Positions 24,161-32,463 of a DNA stretch of 64,000 bases are shown one piece after another. The position numbers and the translations under genes were made by a program. The stretch lies in NCBI GenBank assembly GCA_003149555.1, contig QCWE01000001.1, forward strand, positions 770,546 through 834,545. Direction: 5' to 3'. Source of the DNA: Candidatus Aquiluna sp. XM-24bin5. GTDB taxonomy: Bacteria; Actinomycetota; Actinomycetia; Actinomycetales; Microbacteriaceae. Positions within the stretch are counted from its first letter, which is position 1, and each line of letters starts with the position of its first letter. The notes below the pieces were generated by a model. The model worked only from the letters and a program-made list of their open reading frames with translations. It searched no databases and was not told where the DNA came from.

Positions 24161-26731
24161 TCAGCGCTTTTTCCTCTTGCTGGTCTTGGGAGCCTCTCCC
24201 GGCTCAACCCCTAGCTTCTCACGACGAATTGCCAAAAGCTCAAAGGCACGGTCAGGAGCAAGCTCGTCCAAAGGCTCATCCTTAGGGATGGTCGCGTTGA
24301 TAACGCCGTCAGTCACGTAGTCTCCAAACTGACCGGTCTTTGCAACAACATTGAGCTTCGAGGCTGGATCCTCCCCGAACTCCTTGAGCGGAGTTGCCGC
24401 TGTCCTGCGGCCGCCATACTTCGGCTGCTTATAGATCTCGATTGCCTCCTCTAGCGTCAGGGAGAAGATCTGCTCCTCGCTGGCAAGTGATCTGGAGTCC
24501 GAGCCCTTCTTTAGGTACGGGCCATACTTTCCGTTCTGAGCAGTGATCATGTTTCCACTCTCGGGGTCCAGGCCGATCTCTCTTGGGAGTGAGAGCAACT
24601 GAACTGCCTCTTCGTAGCTCACCTCAGCTGGAGACATTGACTTGAAAAGCGAAGCTGTCTTTGGCTTTGGATTTCCCTCATCAACCAGAGTCACATAGGG
24701 GCCGTAACGGCCGTCCTTCACGATGATGTCCAGGCCACTCTCTGGATCTTTACCCAATACCCGGTTCTCGACAGGGGGTGCGGATGCAAGCTCGACCGCC
24801 TTTTCATGGGTTAGCTGGTCGGGGGTCAGGCCCTCGGGGATGTTGACGATTCTTCGCTCGTCGTCTTCCATGAGTTCTAGGTAGGGGCCGTATTTTCCGG
24901 TGCGTAGTGTTATGCCACCACCGATGTCGAAGCTGTTGATGCTTCTTGGGTCGCTATCACCGAGGCTCTCGACCGTGGCTTTCAGGCCATCGTCGCCGAA
25001 ATAGAAACTCTTTAGCCAACTCGAGCGTTCGAGCTCCCCAAGGGCAATCTTGTCGAGGTCTCCCTCCATCTTTGCGGTGAACTCGTAGTCCACCAGGTGG
25101 TCAAAGTTCTGCTCAAGGAACCTCGTGACCGTAAAGGCAATCCACTCTGGCACCAGCGCAGAGCCCTGCTTGACTACATAACCCTTGGCAATGATTGTGG
25201 AGATGATTGCGGCATAAGTGGAAGGCCTGCCGATTCCCTTCTCCTCAAGCGCCTTTACTAGCGAGGCCTCGGTGTAACGAGCCGGCGGCTGAGTCTGGTG
25301 TGACTTGGCAACGACCTCCTGAGTCGGAACATCCTGACCCTCAGTAAGGGTTGGGAGTTTCGCTTGCTCTTCGTCGCCGTCCTCCTTAGCCACCTCATAA
25401 ACGGCCATGAAGCCCTTGAAGCTAACAACAGTTCCGCTTGCGCTGAACTCAAGCTGCTTGCCGTCCGCGGAGCAAGAGAACTTTGCGGTGGTGGTCGATA
25501 GCTTGGCATCCGCCATCTGAGAGGCAAGCGTTCGTCTCCAGATCAGCTCATAGAGGGCAAGGGCCTTTGCGCCAAGCGAGCCAGAGAGCTCTTTAGGTTC
25601 TTTGAACGAGTCTCCCGAGGGCCGAATGGCTTCGTGAGCCTCTTGAGCATTCTTACTCTTTGCCCCATACACCCGCGGAGAATCTGCGACCATCTCTTGG
25701 CCGTATAGCTGGGCAGCCTGAGATCTTGCGGCTGTGATTGCCTGCTGAGAAAGCGACGGAGAGTCGGTCCTCATATAAGTAATGTGACCCTCTTGATAGA
25801 GCTGCTGGGCCAGGTCCATCGTCTGCTTCGCGCTCAGGGAGAGCTTTTTTGATGCCTCCTGCTGCAAAGTTGAGGTAGTGAAAGGTGCGTAAGGCTTGCG
25901 AGTCGAGGGTTTGGCCTCAATGCTCGTGACCTTGAGCTGTGATCCCTGCAGGCTTGCTGCCAGCGCCTCTGCGGCCTCTGGATCCAGCACCAAAACATCT
26001 GCTGTGAGAACACCCTCCTCGCTGAAGCTCTTTGAGCCGGCAAGCCGCTTGCCATCAATGCTGAGGAGCTTTGCCTCGAAACTGATTGAGGACTCTTCCA
26101 AGGTTGCGGTAACGGAGCTATAGCCAGCAGAAACGAAAGCCATGCGTTCCCGCTCGCGCTCCACAATCATGCGCATCGCTGGGGATTGGACGCGGCCAGC
26201 TGAAAGTCCCCGATTTATCTTCCGCCAAAGAACTGGGGAAATCTCATAGCCAACAAGTCGATCGACCACGCGCCTTGTTTCCTGTGCCTCCACCAGATTG
26301 TCATTTATCTCTCTGGTGTTCTTGCTTGCCTCTTGGATGGCATCCTTGGTGATCTCGTTAAAGACCATCCTGCGAACCGGGACCTTTGGCTTTAGCACCT
26401 CGAGCAGGTGCCAGGCAATTGCCTCACCCTCGCGGTCCTCATCGGTTGCGAGGTAGAGCTCATCGCAACTCTTGAGAGCGCTCTTGAGCTCCGACACCGT
26501 CTTGGACTTACCAGGAGAGATTGAGTAGTAGGGCTCAAAGTCGTTGTCGACGTCGATTGAGAACTTGGCGAGCGATGGACGCTCTTTCTTTTTCTCAGCC
26601 GCAATCTCTTTCGGCTCCGCTAGGTCTCTGATGTGGCCAACTGAGGCGAGAACCTCATAGTCATCCCCGAGATATTTGGAGATTGTCTTCGCCTTAGCGG
26701 GTGACTCAACGATCACCAGTTTCTTTGCCAA
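24161..26731 (-). CDS. topA: DNA topoisomerase I
   Basis: Type IA topoisomerase relaxing negative supercoils, 856 aa. The N-terminal Toprim domain (KLVIVESPAKAKTI, LATDEDREGEAIAWH), the RRVVDRLVGYEISP hinge, and the active-site Tyr in ITYMRTDSPSLS are all seen. The C-terminal third carries repeated topo-I domains (KYGPYL / GRYGPYV / GKYGPYL type) and a final Lys/Arg-rich tail SKRKKR, as in actinobacterial enzymes that lack zinc fingers. TTG start at 26731 follows AGGAGAG. Nine bases separate it from the tad-locus gene upstream. Confidence 0.96.
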   Translation of the reverse strand: MAKKLVIVESPAKAKTISKYLGDDYEVLASVGHIRDLAEPKEIAAEKKKERPSLAKFSIDVDNDFEPYYSISPGKSKTVSELKSALKSCDELYLATDEDREGEAIAWHLLEVLKPKVPVRRMVFNEITKDAIQEASKNTREINDNLVEAQETRRVVDRLVGYEISPVLWRKINRGLSAGRVQSPAMRMIVERERERMAFVSAGYSSVTATLEESSISFEAKLLSIDGKRLAGSKSFSEEGVLTADVLVLDPEAAEALAASLQGSQLKVTSIEAKPSTRKPYAPFTTSTLQQEASKKLSLSAKQTMDLAQQLYQEGHITYMRTDSPSLSQQAITAARSQAAQLYGQEMVADSPRVYGAKSKNAQEAHEAIRPSGDSFKEPKELSGSLGAKALALYELIWRRTLASQMADAKLSTTTAKFSCSADGKQLEFSASGTVVSFKGFMAVYEVAKEDGDEEQAKLPTLTEGQDVPTQEVVAKSHQTQPPARYTEASLVKALEEKGIGRPSTYAAIISTIIAKGYVVKQGSALVPEWIAFTVTRFLEQNFDHLVDYEFTAKMEGDLDKIALGELERSSWLKSFYFGDDGLKATVESLGDSDPRSINSFDIGGGITLRTGKYGPYLELMEDDERRIVNIPEGLTPDQLTHEKAVELASAPPVENRVLGKDPESGLDIIVKDGRYGPYVTLVDEGNPKPKTASLFKSMSPAEVSYEEAVQLLSLPREIGLDPESGNMITAQNGKYGPYLKKGSDSRSLASEEQIFSLTLEEAIEIYKQPKYGGRRTAATPLKEFGEDPASKLNVVAKTGQFGDYVTDGVINATIPKDEPLDELAPDRAFELLAIRREKLGVEPGEAPKTSKRKKR

Positions 26732-26739
26732 GCTCTCTC

Positions 26740-27096
26740 CTACATAGAACCCATTGCCCTCGCATCCGCGCTGGCAACTACCTCAAACACGAGGTGCTCT
26801 TTGCCAACCCTAACGCTGACAACTTGACTGACAATACGACAAGATTCCAAACTTGCGCCATTACCAAGAGCAATTTCTCTTGCGTTTTCACATGGAACCC
26901 CAGCGATGATGCCAGTCATGGCGTCGGCTGCTGCCAAGGCGGCAAGGTCAGCAACCAACTGTGTCCTGACCTCTAGGTGTAACCAGGAATGGGCCAATGA
27001 GATGCCCGAAACAAAAAGCGAAACAGCTGCGATGATCCCGGCGAGAACCAGCCCAACGGAGCCTGAATCTAGGTGCCGATTGGAAAAAGACACCAC
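26740..27096 (-). CDS. TadE/TadG-like membrane protein (Rv3654c family)
   Basis: A 118-aa single-pass protein with a conserved short N-terminal cytosolic part, one hydrophobic helix at about 12-35 (SVGLVLAGIIAAVSLFVSG), then an external domain with a Cys pair (VPCENAREIALGNGASLESC). This is the pattern of the actinobacterial Rv3654c TadE-like group, which sits last in tad loci as it does here. Probably a minor pseudopilin. Its start overlaps tadE by 28 bases. Confidence 0.82.
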   Translation of the reverse strand: MVSFSNRHLDSGSVGLVLAGIIAAVSLFVSGISLAHSWLHLEVRTQLVADLAALAAADAMTGIIAGVPCENAREIALGNGASLESCRIVSQVVSVRVGKEHLVFEVVASADARAMGSM

Positions 27097-27368
27097 TCGC
27101 TCCTAAATTGCAGCGGCAGCCCGGAGGCCACCTCGACGCAGCTGAGGTCTCCTTGGCTACTCTCTTCGAACTCGAAGCCAGTGGGCTCAAGTCCATAGAA
27201 ATAGCTACGCGCAAACTGAAAGGCTTCAAATTCAAATTTGACTCGCTCAAGGGCGAGGTTGAAAAAGCCCAGAAGGAGCGTCACCGCCAGAATCGCAGCT
27301 GGCATTAGCAGCATGAACTCGGCGGTGACTGCACCTTTCTCGTTATCCAACGCCCAGTGCCCTCGCAA
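27069..27368 (-). CDS. TadE-family minor pilin
   Basis: A 99-aa TadE-like protein. GAVTAEFMLLMPAAILAV is the pseudopilin helix with the conserved Glu after the Thr/Ala, then an external domain with two Cys. It overlaps both neighbours, the DUF4244 pilin upstream (26 bases) and the Rv3654c-like gene downstream (28 bases). The role in pilus assembly is inferred from the family and locus. Confidence 0.85.
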   Translation of the reverse strand: MRGHWALDNEKGAVTAEFMLLMPAAILAVTLLLGFFNLALERVKFEFEAFQFARSYFYGLEPTGFEFEESSQGDLSCVEVASGLPLQFRSEWCLFPIGT

Positions 27369-27504
27369 CGAGTCCGAATAGCAGCGAGCGAACTTCCTCG
27401 CTGCGCATCACAAGCAGCATCAGTCCGGCAAATGCCACCCCTGCCAAAGTTGCGATTGCGTACTCAGCTGTGATTGCTCCGCGATCTGAATGAATCAGTG
27501 TCAT
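27343..27504 (-). CDS. DUF4244-type small pilin (Flp-like)
   Basis: A 53-aa ORF from ATG 27504. It begins with a short basic leader, then GAITAEYAIATLAGVAFAG, the conserved G/E-containing cleavage and helix region of actinobacterial Flp/DUF4244 pilins, and a basic C-terminus. It is the likely major pilin of this locus. It sits 13 bases after the TadB/C-like gene and overlaps tadE by 26 bases. Confidence 0.85.
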   Translation of the reverse strand: MTLIHSDRGAITAEYAIATLAGVAFAGLMLLVMRSEEVRSLLFGLVARALGVG

Positions 27505-27517
27505 TTTTTCTCTCCTT

Positions 27518-28237
27518 TTATTTGTTGGTTATGCCGATGAATATCGGCGGGATTGTGAAAAGTAGAAATGCAGGCAAGGTTGTTAGCCCAAGAGGAATCA
27601 GCAGTCTGACCGAGAGCTCCCTGAGCTCGGTAACCAAAGCCGCGCTGGATTTTTGAATCTCCTGCTGGATTGAAGACTGAACCAGGTTCATAAGTGAGCA
27701 GCCAGTCTTCTTTGAAATCATTACCAGTTCATTGACCTTGGGCTCTGAGCTGAGGTGCGGGTAGCGCCTGAGAATCTGGCTGAGGCCAAGACCCGAGGCA
27801 ATTGCGACACCAAAAAGCTGCAATGCGCCGATTACGCCAGAGTCGATCTTTGGCTCAATGAGCATTGAGTTTGTAAGCCTCCGGCCAATGAGGATCAAGA
27901 CGGTGCCGAGCGCGATCGAGACAAGTGAGATCGGATTGAGTAGCGCCGAGAGGGAGCTCAGTCCAATAAGCTGCGAAAAAACCAGTGCGAAGGCCGGTAA
28001 CCACATCAGGAGCGCCCTGGTTGCCTTCGGCACCGCAAGCGCCTGACTCAGCTCTCCCTCTGCTCTGCCGAGTTCAATTTCTATTTCACCGAGCTGTTTT
28101 AGAACCCGATTCAGTGGTGCACCTAGCCTGATCGCCTCGATAGCCAGAGGGCTGAGAGCTGAAGTTTCTGAGTGCTCAAGGGCGAGCTTTAAAGGAACTC
28201 CGCTCACAAGCAGGCTCTCAAGACGCTGGGCACTCAT
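27518..28237 (-). CDS. Tad secretion system inner-membrane platform protein (TadB/TadC-like)
   Basis: A T2SS-F-domain platform protein, 239 aa. It has hydrophobic segments in the middle (ALLMWLPAFALVFSQLIGL, LVSIALGTVLILIG) and at the C-terminus, with a soluble T2SS-F helical region including VMISKKTGCSLMNLVQSS. Only one such protein is present, where loci usually encode separate TadB and TadC. Its start overlaps the tadA stop by four bases. Confidence 0.8.
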   Translation of the reverse strand: MSAQRLESLLVSGVPLKLALEHSETSALSPLAIEAIRLGAPLNRVLKQLGEIEIELGRAEGELSQALAVPKATRALLMWLPAFALVFSQLIGLSSLSALLNPISLVSIALGTVLILIGRRLTNSMLIEPKIDSGVIGALQLFGVAIASGLGLSQILRRYPHLSSEPKVNELVMISKKTGCSLMNLVQSSIQQEIQKSSAALVTELRELSVRLLIPLGLTTLPAFLLFTIPPIFIGITNK

Positions 28238-29136
28238 GGCAGCCTCGCTATTTCTAGGCCGGAACTGGCAAGCCTTGGAACACCAATTTGAAACTCAATG
28301 CTCCCCCTCGAAAGCTGCACGATGTAATCAATTGAATTTGTAACGAGCATGGATGTCAGCTCTGCGCTAAGTCCTGAAAGCTGTCCAAGAATCAAAAGCC
28401 TGTCTGCGACGCGAGACAAAGAGGTGGCATGGAGGGTTGTCATGGAACCCGGGTGGCCATTTGAAATGGCCTGCAGTAGCGCTCCAAACTCTGTGGATCT
28501 GACCTCACCAATTACCAGGCGGTCTGGGCGCATCCGAAGGCTATGAGTTACAAGCTCGCTCAGAGAAACTGAACCAACGCCCTCCTGATTTGCCTCTCGA
28601 GAAAAAAGCTGAACTGCAGGTGGTGGCAACCTAAGCTCTGCAGTTTGCTCTATTGAGATAATCCGGTCTGTTGATTCCAAGAGCAGCGCCCGCAGAAGGG
28701 TTGTCTTTCCAGATCCGGTAGCACCGGAGAAAACTATGGTTTTCCTCTCCTCGAGCGCGGCACGGAGCCAGTCAACGGAGCGCTCGCTCAGACCCGACTC
28801 TTGAAGGTCACCTAGTCTGAGAGGCTTATCCGGATGCACCCTCAGGCTGAGGTGAGGCGTGGTCGAGATTCCATAGGGCAGCACAGCATGAATGCGATAG
28901 CGACCCAAGGCAATGTCCGCGGCGGGATTAGCAATGTCACACCTAACCCCTGTCTCAAAAGCCAACTGCCTTAGCTCGCCCTCAAGCTCCTCTGGAGTAA
29001 AAGGGTTTTCAATCTCGAAGATGCCAAACCCTCGGTCAACCCCGCAGTGTTCGCCGGAAATAACTACATCGCGAACGCCCGGTTCCTCAACCAGTTCTTT
29101 GAGCTTGCCCGGCAATTTCATGGCCAAATCCTGCAT
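28234..29136 (-). CDS. tadA: Tad pilus assembly ATPase (TadA/CpaF)
   Basis: Secretion ATPase that powers pilus assembly, 300 aa. Walker A GATGSGKTTLLRALLLE near residues 139-155, Asp-box ISIEQTAELRLP, Walker B-type PDRLVIGEVRSTEFGALLQAI and His-box GHPGSMTTLHATS are intact. It is shorter than many CpaF proteins because the N-terminal region is trimmed. ATG 29136 was taken; ATG 29121 is an alternative. It heads the operon tadA-tadB/C-DUF4244-tadE-Rv3654c. It is divergent from acs. Confidence 0.88.
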   Translation of the reverse strand: MQDLAMKLPGKLKELVEEPGVRDVVISGEHCGVDRGFGIFEIENPFTPEELEGELRQLAFETGVRCDIANPAADIALGRYRIHAVLPYGISTTPHLSLRVHPDKPLRLGDLQESGLSERSVDWLRAALEERKTIVFSGATGSGKTTLLRALLLESTDRIISIEQTAELRLPPPAVQLFSREANQEGVGSVSLSELVTHSLRMRPDRLVIGEVRSTEFGALLQAISNGHPGSMTTLHATSLSRVADRLLILGQLSGLSAELTSMLVTNSIDYIVQLSRGSIEFQIGVPRLASSGLEIARLP

Positions 29137-29186
29137 CCGTCAGGAAGGGGATTGTTGGCCGGAGAAAAAGCTGTGGAAAAGAAAGG

Positions 29187-29216
29187 GGCGGCAGCTTTGG
29201 GGGAAAAGCTGCCGCC
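29187..29216 (-). other. Perfect 12-bp hairpin in the tadA-acs divergent region
   Basis: GGCGGCAGCTTT and AAAGCTGCCGCC form a perfect 12-bp stem around a 6-base loop, 51 bases upstream of tadA. On the minus strand it is followed by a C/T-rich stretch (CCCCTTTCTTTTCC), resembling an intrinsic terminator or attenuator in the tadA leader. The remaining bases of the 263-base gap show no further gene. Confidence 0.65.
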
Positions 29217-29399
29217 AGGTGCCGAGAGCTATGGGGGGATGCCCCCGACACAAACTGACCGAGGTCAGTACACAAGAGTCTAAGAGGAAGAGAGGGATTT
29301 TTGTTCCCCATCTGGGGGACTTTTTGAAAGCTTTCTCACAGCCCGCGACGCCCCCTGAAGTTCTCTGGCATGATGAAATAGCAACTCTGGAGGACAAAG

Positions 29400-31370
29400 A
29401 TGTCAGTTGAAAACGAAATTGCGAACCTGCTCAGCGAAAGCCGAAGGTTTCCACCAAGCGATGAATTCGCCAGCCAAGCAATTGCAGGCAAGGAGCTCTA
29501 CGAAGCAGCTCAAAGCGACCGCCTCGGATTCTGGGCCAAGCAGGCACAGAACCTGCACTGGCACAAGCCTTTTACTAAGACACTCGACTGGTCTCAGTCG
29601 CCCTTTGCCAAGTGGTTTGAGGATGGTGAGCTGAATGTCAGCTACAACTGCCTAGATAGACACGTCCTCGCCGGTAACGGAGACCGGGTCGCCATCCACT
29701 TCGAAGGCGAGCCTGGAGACACTTCTACTTTCACCTACTCAGAGCTACTCTCCGAAGTGAAGAGAGCAGCAAATGTCCTAACTGATTTGGGCATCAAGTC
29801 AGGCGACAGGGTGGCAATTTACATGCCACTGATTCCTGAAGCTTTAGTTGCGATGCAGGCCGTGGTTCGTATCGGTGCAGTTCACTCAGTTGTTTTTGGC
29901 GGTTTCTCTGCAGACTCCCTGGCAGCAAGAATTCAAGATGCCGGAGCGAAGCTCGTAATCACCGCAGACGGTGGTTATCGCAAGGGGAAAGCCAGCGCAC
30001 TAAAGCCAGCGGTGGACGAGGCGCTGAGTGGGGAGAAGTGCCCAAGCGTCGAAAACGTCTTGGTGGTAAAGCGGTGTGGCAATGATGTCAGCTGGGATGA
30101 CAACTGCGATCTCTGGTGGCACGAGCAGCTTGCAGCCGCGGATTCGGAGCATGAGGCTCAAGGGTTCAACGCAGAGCACCCACTCTTCATCCTCTACACC
30201 TCAGGAACCACGGGGAAACCCAAGGGCATTCTGCACACCACCGGTGGCTACCTGACTCAGGCCTCCTATACGCACAAGAACGTTTTTGATATTCACGAAG
30301 ACAAAGACGTCTATTGGTGCACGGCAGACATCGGCTGGATCACTGGCCATTCCTACGTTGCCTACGGACCTATGGCAAATGGTTCTACTCAGGTGATTTA
30401 CGAGGGCACACCTGACACCCCCGACTGGGGAAGATGGTGGCAGATTATTGAGAAGTACAAGGTCAACATCTTCTACACCGCTCCCACGGCCATTCGTTCC
30501 TTTATGAAGCTCGGCTCGGAGCTGGTCAAGAAGCACGACCTAAGCTCACTGAGATTGCTCGGCAGCGTCGGTGAACCAATCAACCCCGAGGCCTGGATGT
30601 GGTACCGAGAGGTCGTTGGCTCAGGCAAGACTCCGATTGTGGACACCTGGTGGCAGACAGAAACGGGCGCAATCATGATCTCTCCCCTTCCGGGAGTTAC
30701 CGAAGCCAAGCCGGGAAGTGCGATGTTGCCCCTCCCCGGTATCGCTATGGAGGTAGTCGATGACGAGGGCGTCGCTGTCGGCAATGGCCACGGCGGCCTA
30801 CTGACAATTACGGAGCCATGGCCATCCATGCTCCGTGGCATCTGGGGAGATCCAGAGAGATTCAAGGAGACGTACTGGTCTCGATTTGAAGGCCGCTACT
30901 TTGCCGGAGATGGTGCAAAGCTCGACGACGATGGAGACCTCTGGCTACTGGGCCGAGTGGACGATGTCATGAACGTCTCCGGACACCGACTCTCCACCAC
31001 TGAGATCGAGTCAGCTCTCGTGTCTCACCCCTATGTTGCCGAAGCAGCAGTGGTTGGAGCTAAGGATGAGACCACCGGTCAAGCGGTAGTAGCGTTTGTC
31101 ATCCTCAGAAGCGGAGAAGCGCCTAAGGACGATGAGACAAGCATTTCGAAGACTCTGCGTGATCACGTTGCTAAAGAAATTGGGCCGATCGCCAAGCCAA
31201 GAACGATCTTTGTCGTGGCGGAGCTCCCCAAGACTCGCTCGGGCAAGATCATGCGGCGGCTCCTCAGGGACGTTGCAGAGGACAGGCCCGTAGGGGATGT
31301 AACGACACTTGCCGACACCACCGTCATGGACACCATTTCCTCGCGAATAAGTTCGGGGGCTAGCGACTAA
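29400..31370 (+). CDS. acs: Acetate-CoA ligase (acetyl-CoA synthetase)
   Basis: Activates acetate to acetyl-CoA via acetyl-AMP, 656 aa, cytosolic. The P-loop-like LFILYTSGTTGKPKGI, YWCTADIGWITGHSYV, acetate-pocket Trp in VDTWWQTETGA, DVMNVSGHRLST (hinge) and the acetylatable Lys in KTRSGKIMRR identify Acs rather than a general acyl-CoA ligase. ATG 29400 follows GGAGGAC. The stop overlaps the next gene start (TAATG); the GNAT product could in principle be an acetyltransferase acting on Acs, but that is only suggestion from position. Confidence 0.96.
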   Translation: MSVENEIANLLSESRRFPPSDEFASQAIAGKELYEAAQSDRLGFWAKQAQNLHWHKPFTKTLDWSQSPFAKWFEDGELNVSYNCLDRHVLAGNGDRVAIHFEGEPGDTSTFTYSELLSEVKRAANVLTDLGIKSGDRVAIYMPLIPEALVAMQAVVRIGAVHSVVFGGFSADSLAARIQDAGAKLVITADGGYRKGKASALKPAVDEALSGEKCPSVENVLVVKRCGNDVSWDDNCDLWWHEQLAAADSEHEAQGFNAEHPLFILYTSGTTGKPKGILHTTGGYLTQASYTHKNVFDIHEDKDVYWCTADIGWITGHSYVAYGPMANGSTQVIYEGTPDTPDWGRWWQIIEKYKVNIFYTAPTAIRSFMKLGSELVKKHDLSSLRLLGSVGEPINPEAWMWYREVVGSGKTPIVDTWWQTETGAIMISPLPGVTEAKPGSAMLPLPGIAMEVVDDEGVAVGNGHGGLLTITEPWPSMLRGIWGDPERFKETYWSRFEGRYFAGDGAKLDDDGDLWLLGRVDDVMNVSGHRLSTTEIESALVSHPYVAEAAVVGAKDETTGQAVVAFVILRSGEAPKDDETSISKTLRDHVAKEIGPIAKPRTIFVVAELPKTRSGKIMRRLLRDVAEDRPVGDVTTLADTTVMDTISSRISSGASD

Positions 31371-31813
31371 TGGCCTCGGTGCGCAGAGCAATAGCTACCG
31401 ACCAGGAAGCGGTGCTTGAGCTCATGCGCGGATACTGCCAAGAGGTTCAAACCCCGCTCAGCGACGAACATCTGCTGGAGGCCTTGGTGCCACTGATTGA
31501 CAATGAGCAGCTTGGAGACCTGCTGGTTGCAGAGCAGGGTGAAGAGCTGGCCGGCTACCTCGTGATTACCTGGGGTTGGGGCATCGAGTCTGGTGGCGCC
31601 GAGGCACTGATAGACGAGATGTATGTGTCCCCTGCCTATAGGAACCAGGGTGTTGGGACTCTGCTGATGACGGAGGCTCAGTCGAGAGCTAGCTCCAAAG
31701 ATGTAAAGGTAATTTTCCTCGAGACCGAGCAAAATAACCCAGAGTCAAGGGAGCTTTACGACCGCCTAGGTTTTGAGATCGAGAGCTCGATCTGGATGTC
31801 GAAGCGGATCTAG
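31370..31813 (+). CDS. GNAT-family N-acetyltransferase
   Basis: A 147-aa GNAT protein. The N-terminal ATDQEAVLELMRGY and acetyl-CoA motif A (VSPAYRNQGVGTLLMTEAQSRA, containing RNQGVG) are clear, followed by the NNPESRELYDRLGFEI motif B. Translationally coupled to acs by the TAATG overlap. The substrate is unknown. It is convergent with ridA, with no spacer (stops adjacent at 31813/31814). Confidence 0.85.
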   Translation: MASVRRAIATDQEAVLELMRGYCQEVQTPLSDEHLLEALVPLIDNEQLGDLLVAEQGEELAGYLVITWGWGIESGGAEALIDEMYVSPAYRNQGVGTLLMTEAQSRASSKDVKVIFLETEQNNPESRELYDRLGFEIESSIWMSKRI

Positions 31814-32272
31814 TTACTCGAACTCAACGATTAGCTCTACCTCAACGGGGCTGTTGAGCGGAAGCACTGCAACTCCAACGGCACTGCGGGCGTGAATGCC
31901 CCTGTCTCCGAAGGCCGCCTGCAAAAGCTCACTAGCGCCATTTACAACACCGGGCTGAGCTGTGAAGTCGGGAGTAGAGGCAACAAAGCCAACCACCTTG
32001 ACCACCTTCTTGACTCGCTCCAGATCCCCGAGCACGCTCTTTACGGCAGCGATTGCGTTTAGAGCACAGCGCTGGGCAATCTCCTTGCCCGCCTCTGCGC
32101 TGATCTCAGCACCAAGTCGACCCTCCGCCATGAGCTTGCCGTCGACCAGTGGGATCTGGCCGGCGGTAAAAACGAGATTGCCACTAATGACCGCAGGCAC
32201 GTATGCACCAGCTGGCGTTGCAACCTCGGGAAGCACTAAACCAAGCTCTGCTAGGCGGTCTTCGACGCTCAC
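31814..32272 (-). CDS. RidA-family protein
   Basis: Reactive-intermediate deaminase family, 152 aa, cytosolic; the founding member hydrolyses 2-aminoacrylate formed by PLP enzymes. The fold pattern NLVFTAGQIPL, the long segment AIAAVKSVLGDLERVKKVVKVVGFVAS and a C-terminal RSAVGVAVLPLNSPVEVELIVEF are visible. The family's Arg, normally in the HHAPSRSCV-type segment, is present in GIHARSAVGV. The GTG start overlaps the DUF4177 stop by four bases. Confidence 0.9.
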   Translation of the reverse strand: MSVEDRLAELGLVLPEVATPAGAYVPAVISGNLVFTAGQIPLVDGKLMAEGRLGAEISAEAGKEIAQRCALNAIAAVKSVLGDLERVKKVVKVVGFVASTPDFTAQPGVVNGASELLQAAFGDRGIHARSAVGVAVLPLNSPVEVELIVEFE

Positions 32273-32421
32273 TCTGCGGCTCGCTTAAAGAATGCGATTA
32301 GGCCTCCCTGAGGCCCGGTGATCACCTGCACAAGCTCCCAGCCCTTGCTGCCCCAGGTGTTGAGAATCTCAGTCTCTTTGTGCAGCAAAAGAGGGGTTGT
32401 TACATACTCCCACTTGGTCAT
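32269..32421 (-). CDS. DUF4177 protein, 50 aa
   Basis: A short ORF from ATG 32421. The sequence MTKWEYVTTPLLLHK ... WGSKGWELVQVI is the DUF4177 signature (WEY ... GWELV). Its stop overlaps the ridA GTG (GTGA). A DUF4177 gene before ridA and divergent from ponA is a recurrent actinobacterial order. No function is established. Confidence 0.85.
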   Translation of the reverse strand: MTKWEYVTTPLLLHKETEILNTWGSKGWELVQVITGPQGGLIAFFKRAAE

Positions 32422-32463
32422 TTCACAGCTCCGTTTCAGGTATCGAGAGGTAACCTAGAGTCT

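Noticed and set aside
24160..24207. Longer thymidylate kinase start at 24207
   Set aside because: It would lie within topA coding sequence and add no family sequence; ATG 24159 follows the topA stop.
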